Below are positions 1 to 5,828 of a stretch of 6,000 bases of DNA, one piece after another. Positions within the stretch are counted from its first letter, which is position 1; each line of letters opens with the position of its first letter. This stretch comes from an uncultured Kouleothrix sp. (GTDB lineage Bacteria; Chloroflexota; Chloroflexia; Chloroflexales; Roseiflexaceae). The translations under genes and the position numbers were made by a program. The stretch is taken from positions 1 through 6,000 of the forward strand of contig CALLYN010000170.1 of the NCBI GenBank assembly GCA_937858455.1, written 5' to 3'. The notes beneath the pieces are model-generated. The model worked only from the letters and a program-made list of their open reading frames with translations, was not told the DNA's origin and made no database searches.

Positions 1-626
1 AAGGCGCGCTGGTGGCGCCACATGGCCCGCGCCGAGCTGCGCGGCGGGCGATGCACCACGCGCAGCGCCGGGTCGAAGAACAGCGCGTGGCCGCGCTGGC
101 GCAGCCGCAGGCAGATGTCGATATCTTCGCCAGCCGCGCCGGCATAGCCCTCGTCGAAGCCGGCGACCTGCTCGAACGCGGCGCGCGCAATGCCGAGGCA
201 GAAGCTGGGCAGGTAGGCGCGCGGGCCTGCCGGCGCGGTGGCCAGCGACTCGCCGAACGACAGCAGGTTGTCGCACAGCACCCAGTAGCTATCGGCGTCG
301 AGCGCCATGCCGCCGCCCACCACGGCACTGCCGGCGGCGAAGCGCGCCAGCAGCCGCTCGGCCAGGTCGGGCGCGGCGATGCAGTCGGCGTCGAGGAATA
401 GCAGCACATCGCCGCGGGCCTGGCGCGCGCCCAGGTTGCGGGCGGCGGCGGCCGAGACCGGCGTGGGCGTCTCGACAAAGCGCGCGCTCGCGGGGATCTG
501 GCCGTAGCGATCCTGCCCGACTACAATAATGTCGCCGACCTGGGCGCGCGCGGTCTGCCGCTCGAGCGCCGCGACGACCTGGCCAATCAGTGGGGAGTGC
601 AGGTTAGGGATGATGATCGAGATCAA
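1..626 (-). CDS. GT2-family glycosyltransferase, N-terminal part (runs off left edge)
   Basis: This is the N-terminal 208 residues of a family 2 (GT-A fold) glycosyltransferase, an enzyme class that moves a sugar from a nucleotide sugar to an acceptor at the cytoplasmic membrane face. Seen: a first beta strand ISIIIPN at residues 3-8, the RNLGARQARGD segment at 63-73, the metal-binding DAD at 79-81 (FLDADC) and the GEDID acidic motif at 166-170, followed by CLRLRQRG. The order and spacing fit GT2 enzymes related to rhamnosyl/mycofactocin-type transferases. No ATG is available: the frame is closed by a TAA at 648-650, and TTG at 624-626 is the only bacterial-type start before the first beta strand, so I chose it. 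No strong Shine-Dalgarno is visible. The C-terminus lies outside the window. It is probably the last gene here of the minus-strand glycan cluster but is separated from its upstream neighbour by ~190 bases and may have its own promoter. The family is sure, the substrate unknown. Confidence 0.88.
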   Translation of the reverse strand, partial: MISIIIPNLHSPLIGQVVAALERQTARAQVGDIIVVGQDRYGQIPASARFVETPTPVSAAAARNLGARQARGDVLLFLDADCIAAPDLAERLLARFAAGSAVVGGGMALDADSYWVLCDNLLSFGESLATAPAGPRAYLPSFCLGIARAAFEQVAGFDEGYAGAAGEDIDICLRLRQRGHALFFDPALRVVHRPPRSSARAMWRHQRA

Positions 627-658
627 AATTTCTGTTTGTGATAGCTCTTATGCCATCG

Positions 659-687
659 CTCATAGCGCGCGCTCGTGCCTGTGGCAA
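659..687 (-). promoter_or_regulatory. Candidate sigma70-like promoter for the GT2 gene at 1-626
   Basis: Read on the minus strand, TTGCCA (682-687, 5 of 6 to TTGACA) is followed after exactly 17 bases by TATGAG (659-664, 4 of 6 to TATAAT). A start of transcription near 652 would give a leader of about 26 bases to the TTG start at 626. It lies in a locally AT-richer gap. This is consensus matching by eye only. In a ~70% GC genome a 9 of 12 match can be chance. Confidence 0.35.
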
Positions 688-739
688 CAAGCGACTTTTG
701 CTCTTGTTATGAGACTTAATCGGAAATAGGGGAGCCGGA

Positions 740-789
740 GGGGCTTTGCCCCACCAAGAGAGGATGTTTGGGGCCTGTGGCCCTCAAAC
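740..789. other. Two adjacent hairpins in the gap between glycosyltransferase genes
   Basis: The gap 627-819 holds two stem-loops 13 bases apart. The first (740-752) is a perfect 5-bp stem GGGGC/GCCCC with a TTT loop. The second (766-789) pairs GTTTG with CAAAC and GGGCC with GGCCC, with one bulged T and a TGT loop, giving 10 base pairs. They start about 30 bases after the stop of the GT4 gene (minus strand). They could end its transcript or act as a processing/stability element, but neither is followed by a clear T-run on either strand. The paired, G-rich design also resembles dispersed intergenic palindromes. The rest of the gap contains only the candidate promoter. Confidence 0.4.
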
Positions 790-819
790 CCCCATCATTA
801 TTATTTCCAATAAAGACTA

Positions 820-2019
820 TTACCGGTATGCCTCCAGCCACTCGCGCGCAAGGCGACCCCAGCGAAAGTGGGCGGCCTGCTCGCGCGCGAAGCCAGCCGC
901 ATTGCTGTCGGCGGCTGCGCCGCGCAGATATGCCAGCATGCCATCGGCTAGTGCGCGGGCGCTGCCGGGGGCCACGATCGTGCCGCCGCGCGCGCCGAGC
1001 ATCTCGGCGCGGTCGCCCACGTCGCCGGTAACCACAGGCACGCCGGCTGCCAGGCTCTCGACGATCTTCAGCGGCGAGCGCCCGCGCGCCACCGCGTCGT
1101 CGGCCACAGGGTCGGCCGAGCAGCGTGCGAGCGCGAAGTAGGCCGGCACCATGGCGTAGTCGGCGTGGCCAACGAACAGCGCGTGCCCCTCCAGGCCCAG
1201 GTCGTGCGCGCGCGCCGCCAGCGCGTTGTGGTCGGGGCCGGTGCCCACTAGCAGCAGCTTCGCGCCCGGCAGCTGCGCGTGCACCAGCGCGAACGCGTCG
1301 AGCAGCAGGCCGAGGTTGTGGCTGGTTTCGCTGAGTGTGCCGGCGTAGACCGCCACCGGAGCGTCGCCCAGGCCCAGCGCGGCGCGCAGGCCGGCCACCT
1401 GCCGTGGCGGCGGCGTGCCGATGCGCGCGGCGGCGATGCCGTTGGGCACGTACACAATGCGTTCGGGGGCCACCCCAAGCTCGGCGCAGCGGCTTTGCAG
1501 AAAGCGCGTGTTGACGGTGACGGCGGCGGCGCGGCGCGGCAGCATATCTTCCCAGTAGCGCACCAGCGCGCGCTGCCAGGGCGAGCCGAAGCGATTGCCG
1601 CCGGCCTCGTAGTCGTCGCAGTCGACGTACAGAGGCACGCCCAGGCGCCTAGCCGCCAGCATCCCGGCCATCCCATTCATTGGCTGGGGCTTGCAGACAT
1701 GGATCGCGTCGGGGTGGGCGCGCAGCGCGGCCAGCAGCAGCCGCCAGGTGGCCAGCAGCGTCACCCGCAGCAGTGCGGCCGAGCCGTAGTAGCGCCGCTG
1801 CGTCACCGGGCCGTAGACGTGCATCTGACCGGCGTAGTATACCACGACTCCCCCGCGCTCCTGGCGCCGCTGGCCGGCAGGCAGTCGGCCGTAGGTCGGG
1901 TGCAGCATCACCAGCTCGGGCTGGTGGCCGAGCGCCGCAAGCTCGCGCGCCAGCGGCAGCCAGCGCCCGCGCGGCGAGGGATCTTCGAGGCTAGAGGTGC
2001 TCAGAAACAGCAGGCGCAT
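820..2019 (-). CDS. GT4-family (GT-B fold) glycosyltransferase, 399 aa
   Basis: A complete retaining glycosyltransferase of the GT4 type, expected to transfer a sugar from a nucleotide donor to a growing glycan on the cytoplasmic side of the membrane. Seen: an N-terminal Rossmann half opening MRLLFLSTSSLEDPSPRGRW, with VDCDDY at 132-137 (a motif common in this subgroup), then a donor half starting with YAGTLSETSHNLG near 226, LLLVGTGP near 256 and GRSPLKIVESLAAGVPVV near 314-331, the equivalent of the EX7E donor loop. The second Glu of EX7E is present but the first is replaced (Gly at that spacing), as happens in SPLK-type members. The frame is open far upstream to 2277, but that extension is arginine/serine-rich shadow of the methyltransferase. 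ATG at 2017-2019 begins the canonical beta strand and sits 4 bases after the methyltransferase stop, which suggests translational coupling. Length is normal for the family. The sugar is unknown. Confidence 0.93.
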   Translation of the reverse strand: MRLLFLSTSSLEDPSPRGRWLPLARELAALGHQPELVMLHPTYGRLPAGQRRQERGGVVVYYAGQMHVYGPVTQRRYYGSAALLRVTLLATWRLLLAALRAHPDAIHVCKPQPMNGMAGMLAARRLGVPLYVDCDDYEAGGNRFGSPWQRALVRYWEDMLPRRAAAVTVNTRFLQSRCAELGVAPERIVYVPNGIAAARIGTPPPRQVAGLRAALGLGDAPVAVYAGTLSETSHNLGLLLDAFALVHAQLPGAKLLLVGTGPDHNALAARAHDLGLEGHALFVGHADYAMVPAYFALARCSADPVADDAVARGRSPLKIVESLAAGVPVVTGDVGDRAEMLGARGGTIVAPGSARALADGMLAYLRGAAADSNAAGFAREQAAHFRWGRLAREWLEAYR

Positions 2020-2023
2020 GGAG

Positions 2024-2701
2024 CTAGCTCGCGGCCGCGCGATGGCGCACTCGGCCAAGCAGGTGCCCGCGCCGGCCCTCGTGGAACGCGCTGTCGAGGC
2101 GGTAGCACAGCCGCGCCAGCGCGGCGGCGGCCGATGGCGCGGCCAGGTTGAGGAAGTGCAGCGGCGCGAACAGCAGGCGCAGGGCCGGCTCGTTCCAGAA
2201 GAAAAACTCAACCGAGTAGCGCTCGGCGTCGGGCAGCAGCGCGCCGAGCTGCTCGGGCGTGTAGCCGTTGCGCACATGGCCGAAGCTGCGGTTGGTGTAG
2301 GGCGTGAGCCAGGCCGGGAACATGCGGAAGCCGAGCGCGGGGGTGGTGAACCAGAGCGTGCCCTCGGGCGCGAGCACGCGCAGCATCTCGCGCATCATGG
2401 CGCGGTCGTCGGCGACGTGCTCGAGCACATCGAAGGCCAGGATGCAGTCGAAAGTGCCGGCGAGCGCCGGCAGCGCGGTGGCCGATGCGCGCGCCACCGC
2501 CACTGCGTCGGAGGGGCGCAGGCGCGGGTTTACATCGACGCCGAGGCGCAGCGGCGCGTCGACCCGGCTCATGATGTAGCCGTCGTCGCAGCCGACGTCG
2601 AGCACGCGCGCGGCGCGGGCGGGCAGGCCCAGCTGATCGGCGATCAGCAGCGAGCGGTAGTAGGCGGCAAAGTGGGGTGTGATCGGCAGGAGCTGTGTCA
2701 T
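2024..2701 (-). CDS. Class I SAM-dependent methyltransferase (Methyltransf_11 type), 225 aa
   Basis: A complete small-molecule or glycan methyltransferase with a Rossmann fold. Seen: motif I VLDVGCDDGY at 33-42 (Asp replaces the more usual third Gly of GCGxG, a known variation), GVDVN at 54-58 for the acidic ribose-binding strand, FDCILAFDVLEHVADD at 84-99 (motif for this family, with the DVLEH signature), and LRVLAPEGTLWFTTP, the usual post-motif strand. The C-terminal ~90 residues, with several aromatic residues, probably form the acceptor cap. Because it sits directly before a GT4 gene (4-base gap) inside a glycosyltransferase cluster, it probably methylates a sugar or a lipid-linked glycan; that is inference. 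It could instead act on another small molecule. The ATG at 2699-2701 is the start because it precedes the first helix and is the last ATG before the AT-rich gap. No strong Shine-Dalgarno is visible. Confidence 0.9.
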   Translation of the reverse strand: MTQLLPITPHFAAYYRSLLIADQLGLPARAARVLDVGCDDGYIMSRVDAPLRLGVDVNPRLRPSDAVAVARASATALPALAGTFDCILAFDVLEHVADDRAMMREMLRVLAPEGTLWFTTPALGFRMFPAWLTPYTNRSFGHVRNGYTPEQLGALLPDAERYSVEFFFWNEPALRLLFAPLHFLNLAAPSAAAALARLCYRLDSAFHEGRRGHLLGRVRHRAAAS

Positions 2702-2712
2702 TGTCTGTTCAC

Positions 2713-2718
2713 TTTATA
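2713..2718 (-). promoter_or_regulatory. Possible -10 element close to the methyltransferase start
   Basis: On the minus strand TATAAA (5 of 6 to TATAAT) lies only 11 bases before the methyltransferase ATG, in a short AT-richer stretch. The hexamer 17 bases upstream (GAGCCA) is a poor -35. If used, the transcript would be almost leaderless, which would fit the lack of a Shine-Dalgarno. The evidence is weak. Confidence 0.18.
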
Positions 2719-2764
2719 GTACACGAGCTATGTGGTGGCTCGCGTCGTTCGTCGATTCTGCCTG

Positions 2765-2866
2765 CGGCAGCGTGGTACTTCTCTATCTTCATCTTCTGTA
2801 TGCGGTTGTTCGGCGCAGAGCGTGGAACAACCGCACGCAATACACGAGGATAGTACCGCTCTGCCG
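2765..2866. repeat. Large nested inverted repeat in the gap before the methyltransferase gene
   Basis: The 237-base gap 2702-2939 has no gene but contains a layered palindrome. The core is a perfect 11-bp inverted repeat, TGCGGTTGTTC at 2801-2811 with its complement at 2825-2835. The 13-base loop itself can form CGC-AGA-GCG. Outside it, CTATC (2783-2787) pairs with GATAG (2849-2853), GGTAC (2774-2778) with GTACC (2853-2857, sharing one base with GATAG), and CGGCAG (2765-2770) with CTGCCG (2861-2866). Together this could fold into a ~100-base interrupted hairpin in DNA or in the leader of the minus-strand methyltransferase transcript. There is no T-run, so a simple terminator is unlikely. An operator, structured leader, small RNA or palindromic repeat element are all possible. 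Confidence 0.6.
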
Positions 2867-2905
2867 AAGGCTGAGCGCGCCAACCGCGTAAGTCCTATTT
2901 ATATT

Positions 2906-2922
2906 CGCCGGCTTGTGCGGCG
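2906..2922 (-). terminator. Weak stem-loop just after the GT2 stop
   Basis: CGCCG (2906-2910) pairs with CGGCG (2918-2922) across a 7-base loop, 18 bases after the stop of the GT2 gene on the minus strand, and is followed by the AT-rich AATATAAATA. There is no run of T, so at most it is an imperfect terminator between the upstream three-gene unit and the methyltransferase/GT4 pair. Confidence 0.2.
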
Positions 2923-2939
2923 GCTTTGGCTCGCGCGAC

Positions 2940-3722
2940 CTAGCCGCGCGCCGCGCCCACAGGCTCGGGCTCGGCGACGGGCTGCGGGCGCCAGCGGCGG
3001 TAGTGCCACAGCGTCTCGACGGCGGTGAAGGCGTCGCGCGGCTTGATCTTCTTGCCAGCGATGTACGGCCGGCCGACATACGACACCGGGCTCTCGTAGA
3101 TTTTGTGGCCGGCGCGCACCACCTTTGCGGTCAGCTCGGGGTCGACGTCGAAACGGTCGTTGTCGATGCCGATCTGGCGCAGCAGGCTCGTGCGGAACAG
3201 CTTGTAGCACGTCTCCATGTCGGTGATCCAGCGCCCAAACATGAAGTTAAACAGCAGCGTGAGGCCGCGGTTGCCCAGGTAGTGCGTCCAGAGCATGCCG
3301 CTGCGGCCGGCGCCGAGGAAGCGCGATCCGTAGATCACCTGTGCGTCGTAGCGCTCGATCAGCTCGGCCATCGCAATGAAGTCGCGCGGGTCGTACTCGA
3401 GGTCGGCGTCCTGGATGGCGAGGTACTCTTCCTGCACCAGCGGCAGGCCGCTGCGCAGCGCGGCGCCTTTGCCACGGTTGCGATCGTGGAAGGCGGCCAC
3501 CACGCGGCGCTCGGACACCAGCCGGCGCACGATCTCCTGGGTGCCGTCGCGCGAGCAATCGTCGACGACGACAATCTGGCGGATGACGGGCACGTGCTCG
3601 AGGCGGCGCACGATCTCCTCGATCGTCTCGGCCTCGTTAAATACTGGTACGACGGCCGAGATGCCGATCGTCGGCAGCGCGGCCGTCGGCGCGCTCGCCC
3701 GCGCCGGCTGCGGCAAGTTCAT
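2940..3722 (-). CDS. GT2 glycosyltransferase, dolichyl/polyprenyl-phosphate mannose synthase-like, 260 aa
   Basis: A complete inverting GT2 enzyme of the DPM1/DPG-synthase-like group, which typically transfers mannose or glucose from GDP or UDP to a polyprenyl phosphate, making a lipid-linked sugar donor. Seen: AVVPVFNEAETI at 23-34, VVDDCSRDGT at 52-61 (nucleotide binding), RNRGKGAALRSGL at 81-93, the metal-binding DAD in QDADLEYDP at 104-112, YGSRF at 131-135, DMETCYKLFR at 168-177, FDVDPELTAKVVRAG at 191-205, and a late basic GKKIKPRD at 223-230. The first ~20 residues are a low-complexity Ala/Pro leader. There is no C-terminal membrane pair, so it resembles the soluble DPM1 type. ATG at 3720-3722 is supported by GAGGAG seven bases upstream. 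Its 5' end overlaps the preceding GT4 gene by 86 bases in another frame. A polyprenyl-P-sugar made here could feed a membrane GT-C enzyme such as the truncated gene at 4830; that is inference. Confidence 0.92.
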   Translation of the reverse strand: MNLPQPARASAPTAALPTIGISAVVPVFNEAETIEEIVRRLEHVPVIRQIVVVDDCSRDGTQEIVRRLVSERRVVAAFHDRNRGKGAALRSGLPLVQEEYLAIQDADLEYDPRDFIAMAELIERYDAQVIYGSRFLGAGRSGMLWTHYLGNRGLTLLFNFMFGRWITDMETCYKLFRTSLLRQIGIDNDRFDVDPELTAKVVRAGHKIYESPVSYVGRPYIAGKKIKPRDAFTAVETLWHYRRWRPQPVAEPEPVGAARG

Positions 3723-4833
3723 GGCTTAGCTCCTCGATAATGCGTATCAGCGCGGCCCACGATAGCCGCTCGCGCGCGTGGGCCATGCCGGCGCGAAAGG
3801 TGTCGCCCAGCTGCTCGGCGAAGAAGCGCTCGATCGCGCGGGCGAGCGCCGCGCTGTCGCCAGGCGGCACAATCATGCCGGTCTCGCCGTCGGTGATGGT
3901 TTCGGCCAGGCCGCCAACGGCGGTAGCGATCACTGGCAGGCCGTGATGGATCGCGATCATGCCGACACCGCTCTGGCTGCCGCTGAGGTAAGGCAGCACC
4001 AGCGCGTCGGCGGCGGCGAAGTACGGCTCGATATCTTCGTTGTGAATATAGCGGTTGTGCAGCGTGACGCGATCTTCGAGCCCCAGGCGGCGGATCTGCT
4101 CGCGGTAGGGCTGCTCGTCTTCCCAGAACTCGCCTGCCACCAGCACGTGTGGCGGCTGGGGCAGCGAGCCCAGCGCGTCGAGCAGGTAGCGCAGCCCTTT
4201 GTAGCGCCGCACGAAGCCGAACATCAGCAGCAGCGGCGCTTCGGCCGGCAGCCCAAGCCGGCGGCGCGCCTCGGCGCGCGGCAGCTCGTGGCGCGGGAAG
4301 CCCTCGTAGATCGGGTGGTGGCCGGCGCGGATGGGCTTGCCGGGCAGCACCCGCCGGGCCATGCCGAACTCCTCTTCGGTCATCACGATCAGGCCATCGG
4401 CCAGGCGCAGCGTGAGCCGGGCGAAGAACCACTCGATCAGCGAGCTGTCGGGCTCGATAAACTGGTGCGAGATGTACAGGATCGGGATGCCGGCGCGGCG
4501 CGCGGCGCGCGAGACGATCAAGAGCAGCGGGATCCAGAAGGGCGTCCACCACTGCAGCAGCAGGATGTCCGGGCGCTCGGCCACCACGCGCCGCGCCGTG
4601 GCCAGCCAGGTGAGCGGGTTAAGCGTATCGACGGTGCGCTCGCACTGCTCGTACAGCGTCGACTCGCTCGGGTCGGCGCCGACATTGCCGGGGAACAGCA
4701 GCTTGGGGTACTGGCGGCGGTACGAGAAAAAGCGCACGTCGTGGCGCTCGCGCAGCCGGCGCACCAGCAGCGTGGTGTAGTGCGAGATCCCGCCGCGAAA
4801 CGGGTAGGTTGGGCCAATAACGACGAATTTCAT
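3637..4833 (-). CDS. GT4-family (GT-B fold) glycosyltransferase, 398 aa
   Basis: A complete retaining GT4 glycosyltransferase. Seen: the N-terminal domain opens [20 protein letters not shown] with the FRGG glycine loop at 12-15; hydrophobic PDILLLQWWTPFW at 88-100 and ILYISHQF at 118-125; the donor domain begins LLLMFGFVRRYKG at 201-213, the usual K/R nucleotide-phosphate contact; HVLVAGEFW at 229-237; and DALVLPYLSGSQSGVGMIAIHHGLPVIAT at 276-304, the donor loop where SQSGV replaces the EX7E pattern, as in part of the family. The start ATG at 4831-4833 overlaps the stop of the upstream membrane-protein gene as ATGA, a sign of coupled translation. The last ~28 residues (Gly/Ala/Arg-rich, after EELSHELA) are read over the start of the next gene and look like a non-conserved extension, possibly from loss of an earlier stop. 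It may have mannosyl-, glucosyl- or other specificity; none can be assigned. Confidence 0.92.
   Translation of the reverse strand: MKFVVIGPTYPFRGGISHYTTLLVRRLRERHDVRFFSYRRQYPKLLFPGNVGADPSESTLYEQCERTVDTLNPLTWLATARRVVAERPDILLLQWWTPFWIPLLLIVSRAARRAGIPILYISHQFIEPDSSLIEWFFARLTLRLADGLIVMTEEEFGMARRVLPGKPIRAGHHPIYEGFPRHELPRAEARRRLGLPAEAPLLLMFGFVRRYKGLRYLLDALGSLPQPPHVLVAGEFWEDEQPYREQIRRLGLEDRVTLHNRYIHNEDIEPYFAAADALVLPYLSGSQSGVGMIAIHHGLPVIATAVGGLAETITDGETGMIVPPGDSAALARAIERFFAEQLGDTFRAGMAHARERLSWAALIRIIEELSHELAAAGAGERADGRAADDRHLGRRTSI
3730..3735 (-). promoter_or_regulatory. Shine-Dalgarno for the GT2 gene, inside the GT4 coding region
   Basis: GAGGAG on the minus strand, seven bases before ATG at 3720-3722, is the strongest ribosome-binding site I see in the window. 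It fixes the GT2 start within the last ~30 codons of the GT4 gene and explains how the overlapping frame is translated. Confidence 0.75.
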
Positions 4834-5318
4834 GAGGCGCTCGTATTCACTCGAAAGATCTCGACCCCGCCGGCCTCGTACACCAGGGTGAATAGTGGGC
4901 TGGTGCGCAGGATGGCCGAGTCGAAGCGATCGACCGTGGCCGGGAACGGGTGCGCGCCGTTGTAGATGTACGTGACGCCAGCGCTGCGCAGCGCGCCCAA
5001 GGCGGCCTTGCGCGTCAGGTCGACGCGCACCGGGCGCGGGTCGCTCAGCGGCCGGCCGCGCAGCGCGGCGACGAAGTCGTTCAGGTGCTTCTGGTAGTTT
5101 ACGCGCTCGCCCTGCTCACTGCCGTACGTCAGCGGCGGCAGGCTCGCCCAGCGGCCGGCCAGCAGCGGCAGCCACCAGCCCGCGTCGGTGCCGGCCGCGA
5201 GCGTTCCGCCGTAGGCCGGGAAGCTATTCACTAGAAAGCGCGCGTCGGGCGGTGTGTTGGCGCGGATCCACTCGATCGCCGCGAGGTCGGCCTGGCCGAC
5301 CAGCGCCGTCTCGCCGGT
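4830..5318 (-). CDS. C-terminal part of a probable polytopic membrane protein (GT-C-like); 5' end lost at a junction
   Basis: The last ~162 residues of a larger protein. Seen: [20 protein letters not shown], then [27 protein letters not shown], a central [15 protein letters not shown], and [13 protein letters not shown] toward the end, followed by [35 protein letters not shown] followed by a YGG...[13 protein letters not shown] segment is, from memory, typical of the soluble C-terminal domain that follows many transmembrane helices in large GT39/YfhO-like membrane proteins of Chloroflexota; no membrane helix is in the part present. The frame continues to an ATG at 5357, but those codons are the reverse of Mfd sequence, so that start is not believable. 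The real 5' end is missing. Its stop overlaps the next start (ATGA at 4830-4833), placing it first among the visible genes of the operon. Confidence is high for a real truncated gene, modest for the family. Confidence 0.6.
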   Translation of the reverse strand, partial: TGETALVGQADLAAIEWIRANTPPDARFLVNSFPAYGGTLAAGTDAGWWLPLLAGRWASLPPLTYGSEQGERVNYQKHLNDFVAALRGRPLSDPRPVRVDLTRKAALGALRSAGVTYIYNGAHPFPATVDRFDSAILRTSPLFTLVYEAGGVEIFRVNTSAS

Positions 5319-5340
5319 GGCGATGCGCGCCGCGTTCAAA
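5311..5340. other. Chimeric junction: membrane-protein gene to mfd fragment
   Basis: Left of this point the minus strand codes for a conserved-looking protein domain. From 5317 the plus strand reads [19 protein letters not shown], the segment that follows Walker A in Mfd. The expected preceding Mfd residues (GDVGYGKTE) are absent, replaced by SAVSP. GC falls from ~67% to ~53% within a few tens of bases. The exact breakpoint cannot be fixed, because the GC-rich 5317-5337 stretch reads acceptably in both frames and may be shared microhomology. Confidence 0.75.
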
Positions 5341-5766
5341 GCTGTGATGGAAGGCAAGCAAGTCGCCGTGCTGACGCCGACGACGGTTTTGGCCTACCAA
5401 CACTTTCAAACTTTCCGTTCGCGCTTTGCGGCATTCCCTGCGCGGATTGAATTGCTTTCGCGCTTCCGTTCGCAGAAAGAGCAAAAAGAAACCGTCGCCG
5501 CCATCGAAGCCGGCAAGGTGGATGTGGTCGTCGGCACGCACAGAATTTTGTCGCGCGATTTGGTCTTCAAAGATTTGGGCTTGGTCATAGTGGACGAAGA
5601 GCAGCGCTTCGGCGTTGCGCATAAAGAGCGGCTGAAAACCATGCGCAAGCGCGTGGACGTGTTGACGATGAGCGCCACGCCGATTCCGCGCACCTTGAAT
5701 ATGTCGTTGATCGGCGTGCGCGATATGTCGCTGATTGAAACGCCGCCGCGCGACCGCCTCGCGATC
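5317..5766 (+). CDS. mfd: Transcription-repair coupling factor Mfd, internal helicase-domain fragment
   Basis: About 150 residues from the middle of Mfd, the ATPase that pushes stalled RNA polymerase off damaged DNA and recruits UvrA. Seen in order: [28 protein letters not shown] (motif Ia), [34 protein letters not shown], the Walker B/DEAD-type box [16 protein letters not shown], motif [16 protein letters not shown], and [27 protein letters not shown] plus ETPPRDRL separate it from RecG. It corresponds roughly to residues 635-785 of the E. coli protein. Missing are the UvrB-like N-terminus, the polymerase-interaction domain, Walker A and the second helicase half, so it cannot function alone. 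The frame stays open after 5766 to the window edge, but the sequence stops resembling Mfd. Low GC and TTG, GAA, CAA and AAA codons set it apart from both sides. Source organism unknown. Confidence 0.93.
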
Positions 5767-5828
5767 CACTACCACCAGTCCTACCAGGTGCGCGCGTTCC
5801 GGCGCACCGTGCCGTCGTTCCTGCTCGA
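5767..5828. other. Short unidentified segment between the mfd and dehydrogenase fragments
   Basis: GC-rich again. The Mfd frame continues as [20 protein letters not shown], which is not Mfd, and the dehydrogenase frame reads a Pro/Ala/Arg-rich string that is not the expected N-terminal half of that enzyme. The other frames give nothing recognisable. It may come from a third source, or belong to one of the flanking pieces with an indel. Confidence 0.4.

Noticed and set aside
2020..2277. 86-residue N-terminal extension of the GT4 at 820-2019
   Set aside because: The added residues are Arg/Ser/Thr/Cys-rich shadow of the methyltransferase frame; the family N-terminus starts at MRLLFLSTSS.
1279..2719. 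Long plus-strand open frames (1279-2151 and 1997-2719)
   Set aside because: They are opposite the GT4 and methyltransferase genes, with low-complexity composition and no motifs.
2801..2835. Perfect 11-bp inverted repeat as a rho-independent terminator
   Set aside because: Neither strand has a T-run after the stem, and the 13-base loop is long for a terminator.
2732..3028. Small open frames in and around the gap 2702-2939
   Set aside because: They have no Shine-Dalgarno or domain, are Arg/Ser/Ala-rich, and overlap the inverted repeat or the GT2 gene in antisense.
3778..4965. 395-codon open frame on the plus strand, antisense to the GT4 gene
   Set aside because: It is rich in Gln, Arg, His and Ala without any domain and mirrors a clearly conserved gene; long antisense frames are expected at ~70% GC.
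5319..5357. ATG at 5357 as the start of the membrane-protein gene
   Set aside because: These codons are the reverse complement of Mfd coding sequence and so come from the other side of the chimeric join.
5317..5766. Mfd fragment as a horizontally acquired or functional short helicase
   Set aside because: It lacks Walker A and the second helicase half, has no start or stop of its own, and there is no mobile element at either edge.
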